A stretch of 64,000 nt of DNA from a virus, in the IMG/VR virus record IMGVR_UViG_3300032288_004964, positions 186,001 through 250,000 of that record; one strand, 5' to 3'. Every line of letters begins with the position of its first letter. Position 1 is the first letter of the stretch. The notes beneath the pieces are model-generated. The model was given only the letters and a program-made list of their open reading frames with translations, had not been told where the DNA came from and searched no databases. Position numbers and translations under genes: made by a program. Below, piece by piece: positions 8,554 through 18,869 of the stretch.

Positions 8554-9246
8554 ATGAAATTAAAATTCACATTACTATTTTCACTAATTAGTTTATTAAG
8601 TTTTTCACAAGTAGACACAGTTACAATTAAACATTCAGGTTACACAACTCTTTGGAGTTCAACTTTAGATTATCCACTTATGGTTCAATGGTGGGACACA
8701 AAGTTAAGATGTGATTGTAATAGAATACCAAGAAAAGATGATTTTGGACCAGATCCGGCTTTGGTAAAACAAACAGATATTCAAAGTGAATATGATTCTG
8801 CTAATAAAACGGAAAAAGCTAAAGGTCTTAAAGGATTCGATAGAGGTCATATGACACCAGCGGCTGATAATCAATGTCCTTTAGTAAACAATGGTAAAAA
8901 AATTACTGCTGAAAAGTTACAAGAAGAGTGTTTTTATTTCACAAATATGGCTCCTCAATATCACTCATTAAATGCTGGTGATTGGAAAAAGCTAGAAGAA
9001 AGAACAAGAGAATTAACAACAACATATGATTCAGTTTATGTTTGGTGTGGTTCTGTGGGAACTAAAATGACAATTGATGGATTACATATTCCTACTAAAT
9101 GTTGGAAAGTTATTTACATTAAGAAAACTAAAACTTATGAATGTTATATCTTTAATAACACACCAGATAAACCAGTTGGTTTAGACAAGTGGAAAGTTAG
9201 AAAAGAGGAAGTTGAAAAATTAACAGGGTTTAAACTCAACTTATAA
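8554..9246 (+). CDS. Secreted DNA/RNA non-specific endonuclease (NUC1/Serratia nuclease family)
   Basis: A 230-residue protein with an N-terminal signal peptide (MKLKFTLLFSLISLLSFSQ, likely cut after Ser-x-x-Ser-Gln). The beta-beta-alpha metal nuclease domain follows, with its hallmark DRGHMTPAAD (catalytic His) and the downstream metal-binding Asn in 'FTNMAPQ'. Family members cleave single- and double-stranded DNA and RNA with Mg2+. The signal peptide puts it in the periplasm or outside the cell, unusual for a phage replication-region gene. It could destroy DNA released at lysis or incoming phage DNA, or supply nucleotides. It has its own promoter-like element at 8525. Confidence 0.9.
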   Translation: MKLKFTLLFSLISLLSFSQVDTVTIKHSGYTTLWSSTLDYPLMVQWWDTKLRCDCNRIPRKDDFGPDPALVKQTDIQSEYDSANKTEKAKGLKGFDRGHMTPAADNQCPLVNNGKKITAEKLQEECFYFTNMAPQYHSLNAGDWKKLEERTRELTTTYDSVYVWCGSVGTKMTIDGLHIPTKCWKVIYIKKTKTYECYIFNNTPDKPVGLDKWKVRKEEVEKLTGFKLNL

Positions 9247-9268
9247 TTAACTTATTCATAAAATTAAA

Positions 9269-9496
9269 ATGAAAGCAAATATCCTAAATAATGTAATTGT
9301 GACTGGATCTGGAATTGCAATTGACAATTCTTCTGGATCAATAAATGTATCAATGAATTCTGATTTAATTCAGTTTCAGGAACTTATTTTAGCGGCACTT
9401 GGTGTTGACATCACATATGAGCAATTTTGTTCAATGTCAAATGATGAAAGAAAATCATTAATCAGAGATATAAAAATAAATAGAATATTATGTTAA
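9269..9496 (+). CDS. Small protein with shared C-terminal RDxKIxxIL motif
   Basis: A 75-residue protein. The N-terminal half is a repetitive beta pattern (ILNNVIVTGSGIAIDNSSGSINVSMNSD) and the C-terminal half is helical, ending IRDIKINRILC, a member of the recurrent C-terminal motif family. It overlaps the bS21 gene by 7 nt and so is translationally coupled to it. Function unknown. Confidence 0.68.
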   Translation: MKANILNNVIVTGSGIAIDNSSGSINVSMNSDLIQFQELILAALGVDITYEQFCSMSNDERKSLIRDIKINRILC

Positions 9497-9681
9497 TAAT
9501 AGAAGTTAATGAAAAGCAACCAATTGAGAAAGCTCTTAAAAAGTATAAGAAGAAATTTGACAAAATTAAAATTCTTAGAGAACTTAGAAACAGAAAAGAG
9601 TTTACTAAAAAATCTGTCAATAAAAGAGAGAAACTTAAAAAGGCTATTTATTTACAAAAGAAGTTTGGCAATAATGAGTAA
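9490..9681 (+). CDS. rpsU: Ribosomal protein bS21 homologue
   Basis: A 63-residue, strongly basic protein. MLII-V-...-IEKALKKYKKKFDK followed by LRELRNRKEFTKKSV-KRE matches bS21, specifically the Bacteroidota form (MLII start, ALKRYKRKFDK, R-x-x-F-x-K-P/K-S). Its length equals a cellular bS21. In Flavobacteriia bS21 sits with bS18 and bS6 over the 3' end of 16S rRNA and hides the anti-Shine-Dalgarno sequence, so a phage copy could alter which mRNAs the ribosome selects. bS21 is among the ribosomal proteins known from large phages. It is embedded in a chain of overlapping small genes. Confidence 0.9.
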   Translation: MLIIEVNEKQPIEKALKKYKKKFDKIKILRELRNRKEFTKKSVNKREKLKKAIYLQKKFGNNE

Positions 9682-9919
9682 AGAATATATTGATATACCA
9701 CAATCACACTTATCAATGTGTTGTCCTAAATGTGGTTCTGAAAATGTCAAAAGAAGATTTATTGTATCTGTATCTAATTATGGACATTTACCAAATAAAA
9801 AACCAGTAGATATTTGTAGTGATTGTAGGTTCGAATCTATTGAATCCTTTACAGATATAAATTTTAGAAATAATAGAAATAAAAAAATTGAACAAATATT
9901 AAAAGAAGATGGGATTTAA
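9674..9919 (+). CDS. Zinc-ribbon small protein with shared C-terminal motif
   Basis: An 81-residue protein starting at 9674 inside the end of the bS21 gene. It has two Cys pairs, CCPKCGSENV and CSDCR, forming a zinc ribbon of the type used in small nucleic-acid or ribosome-associated proteins. It ends RNNRNKKIEQILKEDGI, with the recurrent C-terminal motif near the end. Its overlap with bS21 hints at a translation or transcription role, but that is inference. Confidence 0.72.
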   Translation: MSKEYIDIPQSHLSMCCPKCGSENVKRRFIVSVSNYGHLPNKKPVDICSDCRFESIESFTDINFRNNRNKKIEQILKEDGI

Positions 9920-10109
9920 TAAAAGATATATCAATAAAGAAACATTGATGGAATATAAAAAACAGGGTTTGCAAAGTTTAATTAATTTTATTAAAAAGCC
10001 AGATTCTCTAATAATAGAAGATGAGTTTTCTCAAAAAGTTTGTAACATAGTATTAAAGACTGATGAAAAACTTCTTTTTGTTGAACTATCTAAAATAGGA
10101 TTTTACTAA
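9909..10109 (+). CDS. Hypothetical small basic protein
   Basis: A 66-residue protein overlapping its neighbours at both ends (11 nt upstream; shared TAATG with dnaJ). It is lysine-rich and helical, with no recognised motif. It belongs to the bS21/zinc-ribbon/DnaJ operon. Confidence 0.6.
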   Translation: MGFNKRYINKETLMEYKKQGLQSLINFIKKPDSLIIEDEFSQKVCNIVLKTDEKLLFVELSKIGFY

Positions 10110-10816
10110 TGAATTTATCTAAAAACTACTACTCTATTCTTGGAGTAGATTCTCAGTCTGATGAGAAAACAATAAAAAAAGCCTACTATAAACTATCATT
10201 CACACACCACCCAGATAAAGGTGGTGATCAAGTTATTTTTGGTGATATTACAGAAGCATATGATGTTCTTTGTGGTGAACAGAGAGTAGATTATGATTTA
10301 AAAAGTAAATTTGGTAATAACTATAATGAATATTTTGAATTATTTGAAATTAAAATTGACTTAGACTATGATGCTGAGAAAGAAAGATACGAAACATTTA
10401 AAAAGAATGATGTTTATAATATTCATGTAAAAGTTGATGAAAATTTTGATGGTAATTTAGAATATGAAAGATGGGTTAAATGTAAAACTTGTGATGGTAC
10501 TGGAAAAGACCTTTCCTCTAAAATAGTAATAAGAGATATTAATGGTAATATAACTAAAACTTTTGATGCTGATGATGGTTGTGACTTTTGTGAAGGTACT
10601 GGAAAAGACTATATGGGTAATTCTTGTTCATTTTGTTCCGGTAAAGGCAAAGTAGGATTAACACCTTGTAAGACTTGTAAAGGTGAAAAAAGAATATTAG
10701 GTAAACAAAAACTTACAGGTATTAAATTAACTGGTAAAGAAACTAAAATAGAAGCTATGGGTCATTTTGCTAAAAATGAACCAGGTAAAGTAGGTTATTT
10801 GTTGATACTAAATTAA
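10109..10816 (+). CDS. dnaJ: DnaJ-like co-chaperone
   Basis: A 235-residue protein. The J domain (residues about 5-65) has the HPD motif (THHPDKGG) that stimulates DnaK. A zinc-binding domain follows with four C-x-x-C repeats (CKTCDGTG, CDFCEGTG, CSFCSGKG, CKTCKGEK), as in type I Hsp40. There is no Gly/Phe linker, and only a short C-terminal substrate domain of about 40 residues remains, so it is much shorter than cellular DnaJ (about 370). It probably diverts host DnaK toward phage protein folding or assembly. It converges on the structural gene at 10813 with a 4-nt overlap. Confidence 0.9.
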   Translation: MNLSKNYYSILGVDSQSDEKTIKKAYYKLSFTHHPDKGGDQVIFGDITEAYDVLCGEQRVDYDLKSKFGNNYNEYFELFEIKIDLDYDAEKERYETFKKNDVYNIHVKVDENFDGNLEYERWVKCKTCDGTGKDLSSKIVIRDINGNITKTFDADDGCDFCEGTGKDYMGNSCSFCSGKGKVGLTPCKTCKGEKRILGKQKLTGIKLTGKETKIEAMGHFAKNEPGKVGYLLILN

Positions 10817-13800
10817 GGAGCACCTGGACCTTCGATATCAAATAATCCAAAGTCAAAATTAACCTGTGCAGACCCACCATCCACTACTATAACTCCACCA
10901 CCACTTTCTCCAACTGAAACACCAACTCCACTAACAGGTAAACTAGAGGAAACAACACTCACACTATCAAACCCTATTGATATATTATCAAGGAATGAAA
11001 AGTTAGAATTTGTATAATCTATAAAAGGAGCTACTCCTTGGAAAGGAATTTGAACAGATTTGTTAATATTAACTTCAGTAAAATATTTGAAGAATGGCAC
11101 CATGTCTATTTCAAAGAAATTTAAATTATCAATTATAAAAGTTGATAGAGAAGATCCGTATAATCCACTGCCTTTAAAATTCATTGATAGATTTGTTTTT
11201 CCATAAAAATACTCATACTTTCTTGTAGAGGGTATGTCTATTGTTTCATTAGATATATATTTACTGGTTGATAAGTGGTCAATATTTTGATATATTGGTA
11301 AATATGTTGCTGGTAAAACAGTTGGAACTATTGGACTAGCTGTTGCTCCAAGTGTGTTAAGATATGCTACGCTGTCATAGTAAACATCTCTAACTATAGT
11401 ATTTATATTATTAAAGTGTATAACTGGTTGTAACCAATTATCTCCTTTATTCTTTGATCCACCACTTTTTTTATTATCTTGTTCTAATACAAAATAGTCA
11501 GTATTAACAGAATATGTTAGTAAATCAAACTCAACAACTGTATATCTTTGTTTTTCTATTGATGATATACTTCTGTTTCTTATAATATTCGGTGGTTGTG
11601 TTATATTCAATATACCTCCATTTCCAAATGCCTCAACCTTTAACTCTTTTCCTGTTATAGGATCAATACCTGAGTCAGTTGTTCTAGAGAATGTTATAGA
11701 TCCGGTTATTGGAGTTGGGTTAAGAGCGTTAACGAATGATGCTGATGAATATGTCCATCCTTGGTCTACGAATAATTGAGCATCTGGTCCGGTAGGTCCA
11801 AAATAGTCTTCAAATTTAGAAGAGTCTCCAATATAGTCTTCAAATATTTTATATTTTGTTCCTAATTTATAATCTCTTTCAGTGATTGAAAAACTATCTC
11901 TAAATTTAGATGTACTTGATAAAACATCATATGTTGGCCATCCATATAAATTATTTTGTGAATATGATCTTCTAGATCCATCTAATAATGTTTGTGGTTT
12001 TCCTATATTAACAGCAGAATATGAATCAAAGTTAACATCTATCCATGAGTTATAAATAAAAACACTATCAGAATCAAGTGATGTAACTGATGTTATTGTT
12101 GACACATTATGACTTCTGAAGTCAAAATTTTGAACTAGTCCATTTGATATATGTGTATAAACCCATCCACTTTCACTTATATTTGTTGCTGTGCCCCAAT
12201 CTATATTAGTTATAATTTGATATTCACTAGGTACTTGCAATACAGTTGTCCATCCATTATATTGTGGATTTACACTGATATTATCTTTACTTATGTATAT
12301 GTTATCACCTACTGTTAATTTATGTGGTGTAGAAAAGGTTAATCCAACTTTAGATGATGGTCTTAACCCTACGGTAACTGATGAATATACAGTATTGCTA
12401 AATGTCATTCCTAATTGAGTGGCATTAAAGTGACCACCATCAAATACACCATCTATCCAATTTGATTCAAACATTTCTGTTATTAGAGGGTAACCTTTGA
12501 ATAATCCATAATTCCAAACACCTTTAAAATATCCATTTAGAAATGCTCCTGATAACCAAACATTTTTAGTTATAAGTATTCTATGATCTTCCGAATCTAT
12601 TTCAATTCTTCTTAATGGAAAATTATTTACAAGTTCAACTATAATATAATTTGATGTTGATAATGTAGTTGTTGTTGAATAATTAACTGATAATATTGTA
12701 AAATAATTCTTAATAAGCTTTCTATCCTCATTAATATCTATAGCTACTATATTACCGATAGATACTTTATCACCTACACTAAATTTAGAAACTGAAGATG
12801 GTGGTCCTGATATTACAAATTTCCAATTTTTACCTTTTGTATAATCATAATATTTATTTACCTCATAAAATTCATAAACACCATCATCATACCTCCAACC
12901 ACTATTCCAAACACCATTTTCCCAAATACCTGATTTAAATAATCCGTTTCCTATTTTAGAAAATAATTGACTAACATTTAATGATTGAGTAGCATTAATT
13001 GTATTCCCAACACCGATATATGTACTATATACTGCTGATGTTAATCCTATTGCTGACAGTGTTGTTGGATTTGAATATGTTGCAGAGTTTGTTAATAGAT
13101 ATTGTCTATTATTACCAGGATGATAACCACCATCTACTTTTAGATTACTCAATACTATTGATGAGTATGTTGCTGATTTATTAGCTACAATTAGTAAATA
13201 TTGGTTACCTAATAGTCCGTAAAATTGAGCATCTGCTGATGATTGAGTAATAGATGCAATTAAAGTGCCCCCTGGTGGTAAAGAAAATGTAGGCCCTGCC
13301 GATGATGGTAATGATGGTGATAAGTATACCTTAATACCATCATTTAATCCACCTTGAATCTTTTGATATATAAAACTTACATTAAAGAAAGGATAAGGTA
13401 TTAACTTACTTAGAAAATTATTACCTCTAAAGTCATATGATGGTGCTCCAATTTTACCAATAGAAGTATCTACAATACCACACGGGTAATATAAACTAGT
13501 TGAACTATCAAACCAAACATATGACTTACTATCATCATAATATGCCCAACCAAGTGTGTCACCACTTGGGAAATTAGGATTTGCATAAGTATTAGATAAT
13601 CTATAGAAAGAAAATCCTTGTATATAAAAATCTATTTCATGAATTTTTAAATCTACTAAACCCTCTGTTGGTGATGTATCTGGTCCAAATTTAGTATTGG
13701 CTTTATACACAGCATAAGTGTTTGATGAAACATCAGTACTTGGAGATGAATAAAAATGTAAATAACCATTGCCTGGTGACGCTGGTGTGGCTGTGGCATA

Positions 13801-14082
13801 TCCCGCAGGATACCCAGTTACTATTATTGGATAATTATCATACATGAAACTAATATTCCAAGGATTTGTTACCGAAAATGAAGTTCCGGTTGAGTAAAAA
13901 TTTTCTACTTGTGTTATATACTGATAGTTTTTATTACTATTAAATGTTTTTGCAGAATCAGTATATGTTAATGATGGATAGTCTAATAAATTAGAACTAG
14001 ACACTTTTAAACTACCGCTACTAAAAATCCAACTATTGTAATTAGTAGACATTGATGTATAATATGAAGATATCCAAGTCAT
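10813..14082 (-). CDS. Giant virion structural protein (tail/baseplate or fibre)
   Basis: A 1089-residue protein rich in Ser, Tyr, Asn, Thr and Gly, with no enzyme motif. The central part (about 385-560) contains short 'G-x-F-x-x-G-x-W-x-x-G-x-W' repeats that also fill the upstream protein at 14123, suggesting the two form one structure. The C-terminus is Gly/Val-rich and ends GPGAP. It is the second gene of a two-gene minus-strand operon, 40 nt after its partner, with an 'AAATATATAAAAT' promoter-like sequence in the gap. A fibre or baseplate role is inferred from composition, size and repeats. Confidence 0.7.
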   Translation of the reverse strand: MTWISSYYTSMSTNYNSWIFSSGSLKVSSSNLLDYPSLTYTDSAKTFNSNKNYQYITQVENFYSTGTSFSVTNPWNISFMYDNYPIIVTGYPAGYATATPASPGNGYLHFYSSPSTDVSSNTYAVYKANTKFGPDTSPTEGLVDLKIHEIDFYIQGFSFYRLSNTYANPNFPSGDTLGWAYYDDSKSYVWFDSSTSLYYPCGIVDTSIGKIGAPSYDFRGNNFLSKLIPYPFFNVSFIYQKIQGGLNDGIKVYLSPSLPSSAGPTFSLPPGGTLIASITQSSADAQFYGLLGNQYLLIVANKSATYSSIVLSNLKVDGGYHPGNNRQYLLTNSATYSNPTTLSAIGLTSAVYSTYIGVGNTINATQSLNVSQLFSKIGNGLFKSGIWENGVWNSGWRYDDGVYEFYEVNKYYDYTKGKNWKFVISGPPSSVSKFSVGDKVSIGNIVAIDINEDRKLIKNYFTILSVNYSTTTTLSTSNYIIVELVNNFPLRRIEIDSEDHRILITKNVWLSGAFLNGYFKGVWNYGLFKGYPLITEMFESNWIDGVFDGGHFNATQLGMTFSNTVYSSVTVGLRPSSKVGLTFSTPHKLTVGDNIYISKDNISVNPQYNGWTTVLQVPSEYQIITNIDWGTATNISESGWVYTHISNGLVQNFDFRSHNVSTITSVTSLDSDSVFIYNSWIDVNFDSYSAVNIGKPQTLLDGSRRSYSQNNLYGWPTYDVLSSTSKFRDSFSITERDYKLGTKYKIFEDYIGDSSKFEDYFGPTGPDAQLFVDQGWTYSSASFVNALNPTPITGSITFSRTTDSGIDPITGKELKVEAFGNGGILNITQPPNIIRNRSISSIEKQRYTVVEFDLLTYSVNTDYFVLEQDNKKSGGSKNKGDNWLQPVIHFNNINTIVRDVYYDSVAYLNTLGATASPIVPTVLPATYLPIYQNIDHLSTSKYISNETIDIPSTRKYEYFYGKTNLSMNFKGSGLYGSSLSTFIIDNLNFFEIDMVPFFKYFTEVNINKSVQIPFQGVAPFIDYTNSNFSFLDNISIGFDSVSVVSSSLPVSGVGVSVGESGGGVIVVDGGSAQVNFDFGLFDIEGPGAP

Positions 14083-14122
14083 TATTTTATATATTTATTT
14101 TTACTGTTTTATTAATTTTATT

Positions 14123-17100
14123 TTAAAGTTCTGTTTCCTCCGGTGCTACATAAGTTGGTGGATTAACTGGTGATCCTGGTGTTGCATCTATAACTAAAGT
14201 ATTACTTGAAGGATCTTCAAATATATTCCAAATATGACAAGATGAAGTTCCACTCCATGACATACCTCTAAATAATATTTGTCTAGTATAGTCGTCCGTT
14301 ACTGAACCATCAAATTCAAAAGATGAACCATACCAGTTACCATTTCTCCATAATCCATTTTCCCAAAATACATTAAAGGCATTCATATAGTTAGAAGTAC
14401 CATTCTGCCATATCATACCATTTGCTGTACCTAAAGTAAATAAACCATCATTCCATTTAGATATATTAAAATCACCACCACTAAACACACCATTTTTCCA
14501 AACACAAGTATCATCATTTATATTAAAAGAGTTTGTAAGTCCAAATTTATTTGATGAATCTAATCTTCTAACATAAGGATTAAAAGAACTATTATTAAAT
14601 GTTCCTTGTTCGAATGTACCATCTAACCAAACACAGTTATTCATTTGACCACTTCTATGACTAAAAGTCCCGGTGACCCATAAGGCATTTTTCATAGTTG
14701 CCCTTTTTCTATTAACCAATTCAGAAAATTTTATATTATTTGAGCTTCTCTCAACTGTTGTTAATAATTCTTTATTTTTAATAAATTTATCTTTTGTTTC
14801 AGTTACAAAACCATCTCTCCACAATCCATAATATGAATGTGTGAAAGAATCGACAAATGATATAGAATTTGACTGATATGGATCATCTAAATATTCTACA
14901 ATTGATAAATAACTTATAGCTAATGATCCGGCTTGAGGACCAGCACCATCATAAAATGCTCTTATATTAATAATATCCTCTGTACAAGTAACAACACCTG
15001 TGAATGTTCCGTTATATGAATATATATACGGACCACTTGTAAAATAAGATGTTGGTGTTACAATAAGCATATTATCCTCTCCTTCTATTGGAGAATATGT
15101 TGACGCTGATCCAAGAAATACAACAAGTCCAACAGGATCTGTTTCACCATAAGCATAATCAACTGTTATTGTTATTAAATACTTACTGCCTGGTGTTAGA
15201 TTCGCTGGTGTTGTATTATATATTGTTAGTGGTACCATATTTAGTGTTCTATAATACAATATATAGCCACCACTTTGAAAAACTCTACCAAATCTATCAT
15301 CACTTTCAGCATCTATTATAAAACTTCCTACTGATGAGAAAACATTAGATGTAAAGGAAGTACTTGGACAATATTCTATCAATGATTTTAAATTAGTAAC
15401 TGGACCAACAGATGACCAAGTAGAACCTCCTTGAAATTCACCAGATACTAATATTCCATTATTCCAAACTTTTCCCTTGAATATTCCTCCATGCATTTCA
15501 CCATTCCACCAATTAGAATTTGTTAGACCATCAGCGGTCCCGAATTCACCACCGTTAAATACGCCATTTTGCCAAGTATATTCAGATTGATTATTTGATA
15601 TAGTATATGTTGCCCCATAATAAGAAGTTAACTTACCACCATTAAATGTTCCATTTAACCAAACAGCTGTGTTTGTGAAATTTCCACCATTGAATGTTCC
15701 GCTGGCCCAAGTAGCAGTTGCTTGTGGATCATTAACATTATTTCCAAAAATACCTGATTGAAAAATACCATTTTGCCAATTTATTCCAGTAAATCCAGTT
15801 GAATATGTTCCACCTGAGTAAAAGTTTGAGTTAATTACAACACCACCACTAAATGTACCACCATAGAAGTTATTATCAGTAACATTAAATTTATCATCAC
15901 CAAAAATACCATCATAGAATATACCATCTGTCCATGTTGATTTATAAATTTTACCACCTTTAAATGAACCTCTTTCCCAAACAGACTCAAAAAACTGACC
16001 ATTATAAAATGTTCCATTTTCCCAAGTAAACCTATCATTTATCATAGCAAATGGAATGTTACCTGAACTCTTATAGTAGCTAGATTCCGAGTTATCAAAG
16101 AATAAATTATTATAAATAGATGTTTTATTTTGATAAAAAATTCCATTATTAAATGATCCATTTTTCCAATTAGATTCTACGAATGATCCATTATTAAAAT
16201 TAGCACCTTCCCATAAAGATCTCCAAAATACACCATTATACCATACATCATTATTAATATTACCTATTCTATTTATATAGCTTGTTGAAATTAATCCTGA
16301 CTTTATTGAATTTCCATTTTTTGAAAAAATAGAATCCATTATAACTAAACTTTTTAATTTAATTTTATCATTAAATAAATAATCAGAGTTATCAAATGTA
16401 TCTGAATATATTGTAGAATTAGATATAAAAGCTCTTCTAATTATTCCACTTTTAATAGTAGAATTATTAATTCTAACTTTATGTAAATAATTATATCTGT
16501 TTGTTCCAATTATACTACTTGTTAGTCCATCTGGTGATGTTAAAAATATACCACTACCTGTTAAAGATGATACTATTGTAGATGTTGTTCCAATTAAATA
16601 TTCACTTAATCTAAAAGGAAATATAGTATCAATTTTCCAAATATTTGTAAGTCTAGTTACACTATTACCATTATTGTAATCAATAGCATTAAGATAAACA
16701 ACATCACCAGCTTTGTAATATTCATCTTTTAGTCTAGTAGTATCAATTGGTAAAGTAGTTGATAATTGAGTAGATGAAACTACCGATATAGAATACGATC
16801 CATAGTTAGGATTACCATCAATTTTAGTATCTGAATTATAGTTATACAAATCACCACTGTTCCAATTAGACCTTTCAAATAAACCACTATTAAAGTAGGA
16901 ATCTACTATATAAGCATCTGATATATTTATATTGTTACCAATATAAGATAAAGTACCACCAATTGGTAAACTTTCAAATGTGTAGTTATAATCATTAGTG
17001 GTACTGAAAAATCCACCTATATATGATAAGTAAGGTTCGATTCTTACAGTTACATCAATAGACGGTAATTGAATATCATTTAATGAATATGTTCCAGTTA

Positions 17101-18820
17101 CATAAGTAATTCCCGTTAAGTAAGCACTTAATTTATAAGTATTTTCTGCTTTACTTGAAAGTTTACATGTAAAATCAATTGATTTTTTTGTAAATCCTGT
17201 AGTAGTTTCTACATCTTCATAATCTGAATAAGAATCTAATATAAATCCTCTATCAAAGAAATTTAATATCTTATTATATTTAAGTGTCCAATAATCTTCC
17301 GAATTTAATTTAAGTCCTTTTATAAAAAACTTATCTAAACTTTTCATTCTAGAATAATCTGATTCTGAAATATAAAATTTGTATATTTTATACTTAGTAT
17401 TGGAACTATTTCCATTTAAATGTGCGTTCCACTCATCATATGCTTGTATTTTAATAATATTATCACTATTATAATTTGATTTATAAAATACAGCATCAGT
17501 AAAATATGAGTTGATTGATTTTACATTTTCAAAATATGAGTTATTTGTTCTACTATTCTTAACAACAGAGTTATAAACATAAGAACTTTCAAAATCACAA
17601 GAAGTAAAATCACCTTTATTAATTTTATTTGAAACATCAACTGATAGATTTTGATAGTATTTATCAGCCACTGAATAAGTTGAACTAGCTAATCCTACAT
17701 TACAATGTATAAAATTACCATTATTAATTACAGATTTAGTAAAATCCATGTTTATAAAATAACTATATCCAAATCCTCTATTATTCACAATGTTATCTTT
17801 TTGAACTGGTAATCCAAACTCATCAAACTCAGCAAAATAACTTTTTTCAGGTATGAAGATTGAATTTATTGCTCCTGACTTCCATTCAGTATTTATAACA
17901 GTACCGTTATTCCAAGCTGAGTCAACACCTTCCCAATTTATCTTTTCATCATAAGATCCATAAACACCTTTATTCCACTTCCCCTTAAAATTACCTCTTC
18001 TAAAATTTGACTTAGTTATAAAAGGTCTCATATACTGTGGATCTATCTCCCAAGTATTTGTTGATGTTTTATAAAAATAAATATCATCTTCTCTAAACTC
18101 TTTACTACCATAAGTAAAATTCTCATTAATTACAATAACTCTACCATTATTACTAAAGTTAGTAGATAAATAAGAGGTTAAGTTATTAGATAAGAAATCA
18201 TTAGTTATATTAACCCAGTTAGCGGGTGAACTTGTATCTCTAACATAAAATCCAGACTGTGTTACACCACCATTATCACCTAAGTCTGTTAAAAGAGATG
18301 CTGGTGGTTTGCCATTATAAGCACCATCTACAAATATGATATTATTTTGACCAATTTCAAATTTATTAGCAAAAGAATCTCTAGCTATATATTGGTCATT
18401 AACATAATCAAATTCTCTTTGATTTCTAACATGGTGAACTTTAATAAAGTTATCATAATCATCTTCTATCCAAGGTAAATCACCGGTATAATCTAAATCA
18501 AGTGTGATTTTACATCTATCAATATCTAATATTTTATATCCATCTCTGCCTCTTTTATATCTATCAGCATCAATTAATAAATCACTATCATAATTACCAT
18601 TAATAATAAAAACTCTATCGCCTTTTTTTAGATTACTATCAATTTCAGTGTAAATAATAGTTTTTTCATACCCAGCAATAATAACAGGTTCAACCCAATT
18701 TATTAATCTAGGTGAAGCAGAAAGATTTGAATAATCAACAATAGCCCTTTTTCTAACAAGACTTCCTTCTGATTTTATGTTTCTACTAATATTTAAATTC
18801 CTTGTTGATAAATTAATCAT
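14123..18820 (-). CDS. Giant repeat-rich virion protein (W-x-x-G-x-F solenoid)
   Basis: A 1565-residue protein. Two large sections (about 260-480 and 860-1160, with more near 1370-1500) consist of irregular repeats of 'W-x-N-G-x-F-x-x-G-x-F' with alternating Trp, Gly, Phe and Ser or Asn. This spacing predicts a right-handed beta-solenoid, by analogy with pentapeptide and other short-repeat helices. Intervening segments are globular and beta-rich. The length suggests a long fibre or a peripheral baseplate element. The start at 18820 is the first ATG, and the upstream region is shared with the divergent sirtuin gene. It forms an operon with 10813-14082. Confidence 0.72.
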   Translation of the reverse strand: MINLSTRNLNISRNIKSEGSLVRKRAIVDYSNLSASPRLINWVEPVIIAGYEKTIIYTEIDSNLKKGDRVFIINGNYDSDLLIDADRYKRGRDGYKILDIDRCKITLDLDYTGDLPWIEDDYDNFIKVHHVRNQREFDYVNDQYIARDSFANKFEIGQNNIIFVDGAYNGKPPASLLTDLGDNGGVTQSGFYVRDTSSPANWVNITNDFLSNNLTSYLSTNFSNNGRVIVINENFTYGSKEFREDDIYFYKTSTNTWEIDPQYMRPFITKSNFRRGNFKGKWNKGVYGSYDEKINWEGVDSAWNNGTVINTEWKSGAINSIFIPEKSYFAEFDEFGLPVQKDNIVNNRGFGYSYFINMDFTKSVINNGNFIHCNVGLASSTYSVADKYYQNLSVDVSNKINKGDFTSCDFESSYVYNSVVKNSRTNNSYFENVKSINSYFTDAVFYKSNYNSDNIIKIQAYDEWNAHLNGNSSNTKYKIYKFYISESDYSRMKSLDKFFIKGLKLNSEDYWTLKYNKILNFFDRGFILDSYSDYEDVETTTGFTKKSIDFTCKLSSKAENTYKLSAYLTGITYVTGTYSLNDIQLPSIDVTVRIEPYLSYIGGFFSTTNDYNYTFESLPIGGTLSYIGNNINISDAYIVDSYFNSGLFERSNWNSGDLYNYNSDTKIDGNPNYGSYSISVVSSTQLSTTLPIDTTRLKDEYYKAGDVVYLNAIDYNNGNSVTRLTNIWKIDTIFPFRLSEYLIGTTSTIVSSLTGSGIFLTSPDGLTSSIIGTNRYNYLHKVRINNSTIKSGIIRRAFISNSTIYSDTFDNSDYLFNDKIKLKSLVIMDSIFSKNGNSIKSGLISTSYINRIGNINNDVWYNGVFWRSLWEGANFNNGSFVESNWKNGSFNNGIFYQNKTSIYNNLFFDNSESSYYKSSGNIPFAMINDRFTWENGTFYNGQFFESVWERGSFKGGKIYKSTWTDGIFYDGIFGDDKFNVTDNNFYGGTFSGGVVINSNFYSGGTYSTGFTGINWQNGIFQSGIFGNNVNDPQATATWASGTFNGGNFTNTAVWLNGTFNGGKLTSYYGATYTISNNQSEYTWQNGVFNGGEFGTADGLTNSNWWNGEMHGGIFKGKVWNNGILVSGEFQGGSTWSSVGPVTNLKSLIEYCPSTSFTSNVFSSVGSFIIDAESDDRFGRVFQSGGYILYYRTLNMVPLTIYNTTPANLTPGSKYLITITVDYAYGETDPVGLVVFLGSASTYSPIEGEDNMLIVTPTSYFTSGPYIYSYNGTFTGVVTCTEDIINIRAFYDGAGPQAGSLAISYLSIVEYLDDPYQSNSISFVDSFTHSYYGLWRDGFVTETKDKFIKNKELLTTVERSSNNIKFSELVNRKRATMKNALWVTGTFSHRSGQMNNCVWLDGTFEQGTFNNSSFNPYVRRLDSSNKFGLTNSFNINDDTCVWKNGVFSGGDFNISKWNDGLFTLGTANGMIWQNGTSNYMNAFNVFWENGLWRNGNWYGSSFEFDGSVTDDYTRQILFRGMSWSGTSSCHIWNIFEDPSSNTLVIDATPGSPVNPPTYVAPEETEL

Positions 18821-18869
18821 TAACTAAATAGAATGTTTCTACTATATATAAATTTATTAATAGTTTCTA

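Noticed and set aside
10813-18820. Diversity-generating retroelement target in the giant fibre genes
   Set aside because: No reverse transcriptase and no template-like repeat with adenine-specific changes was seen in the window.
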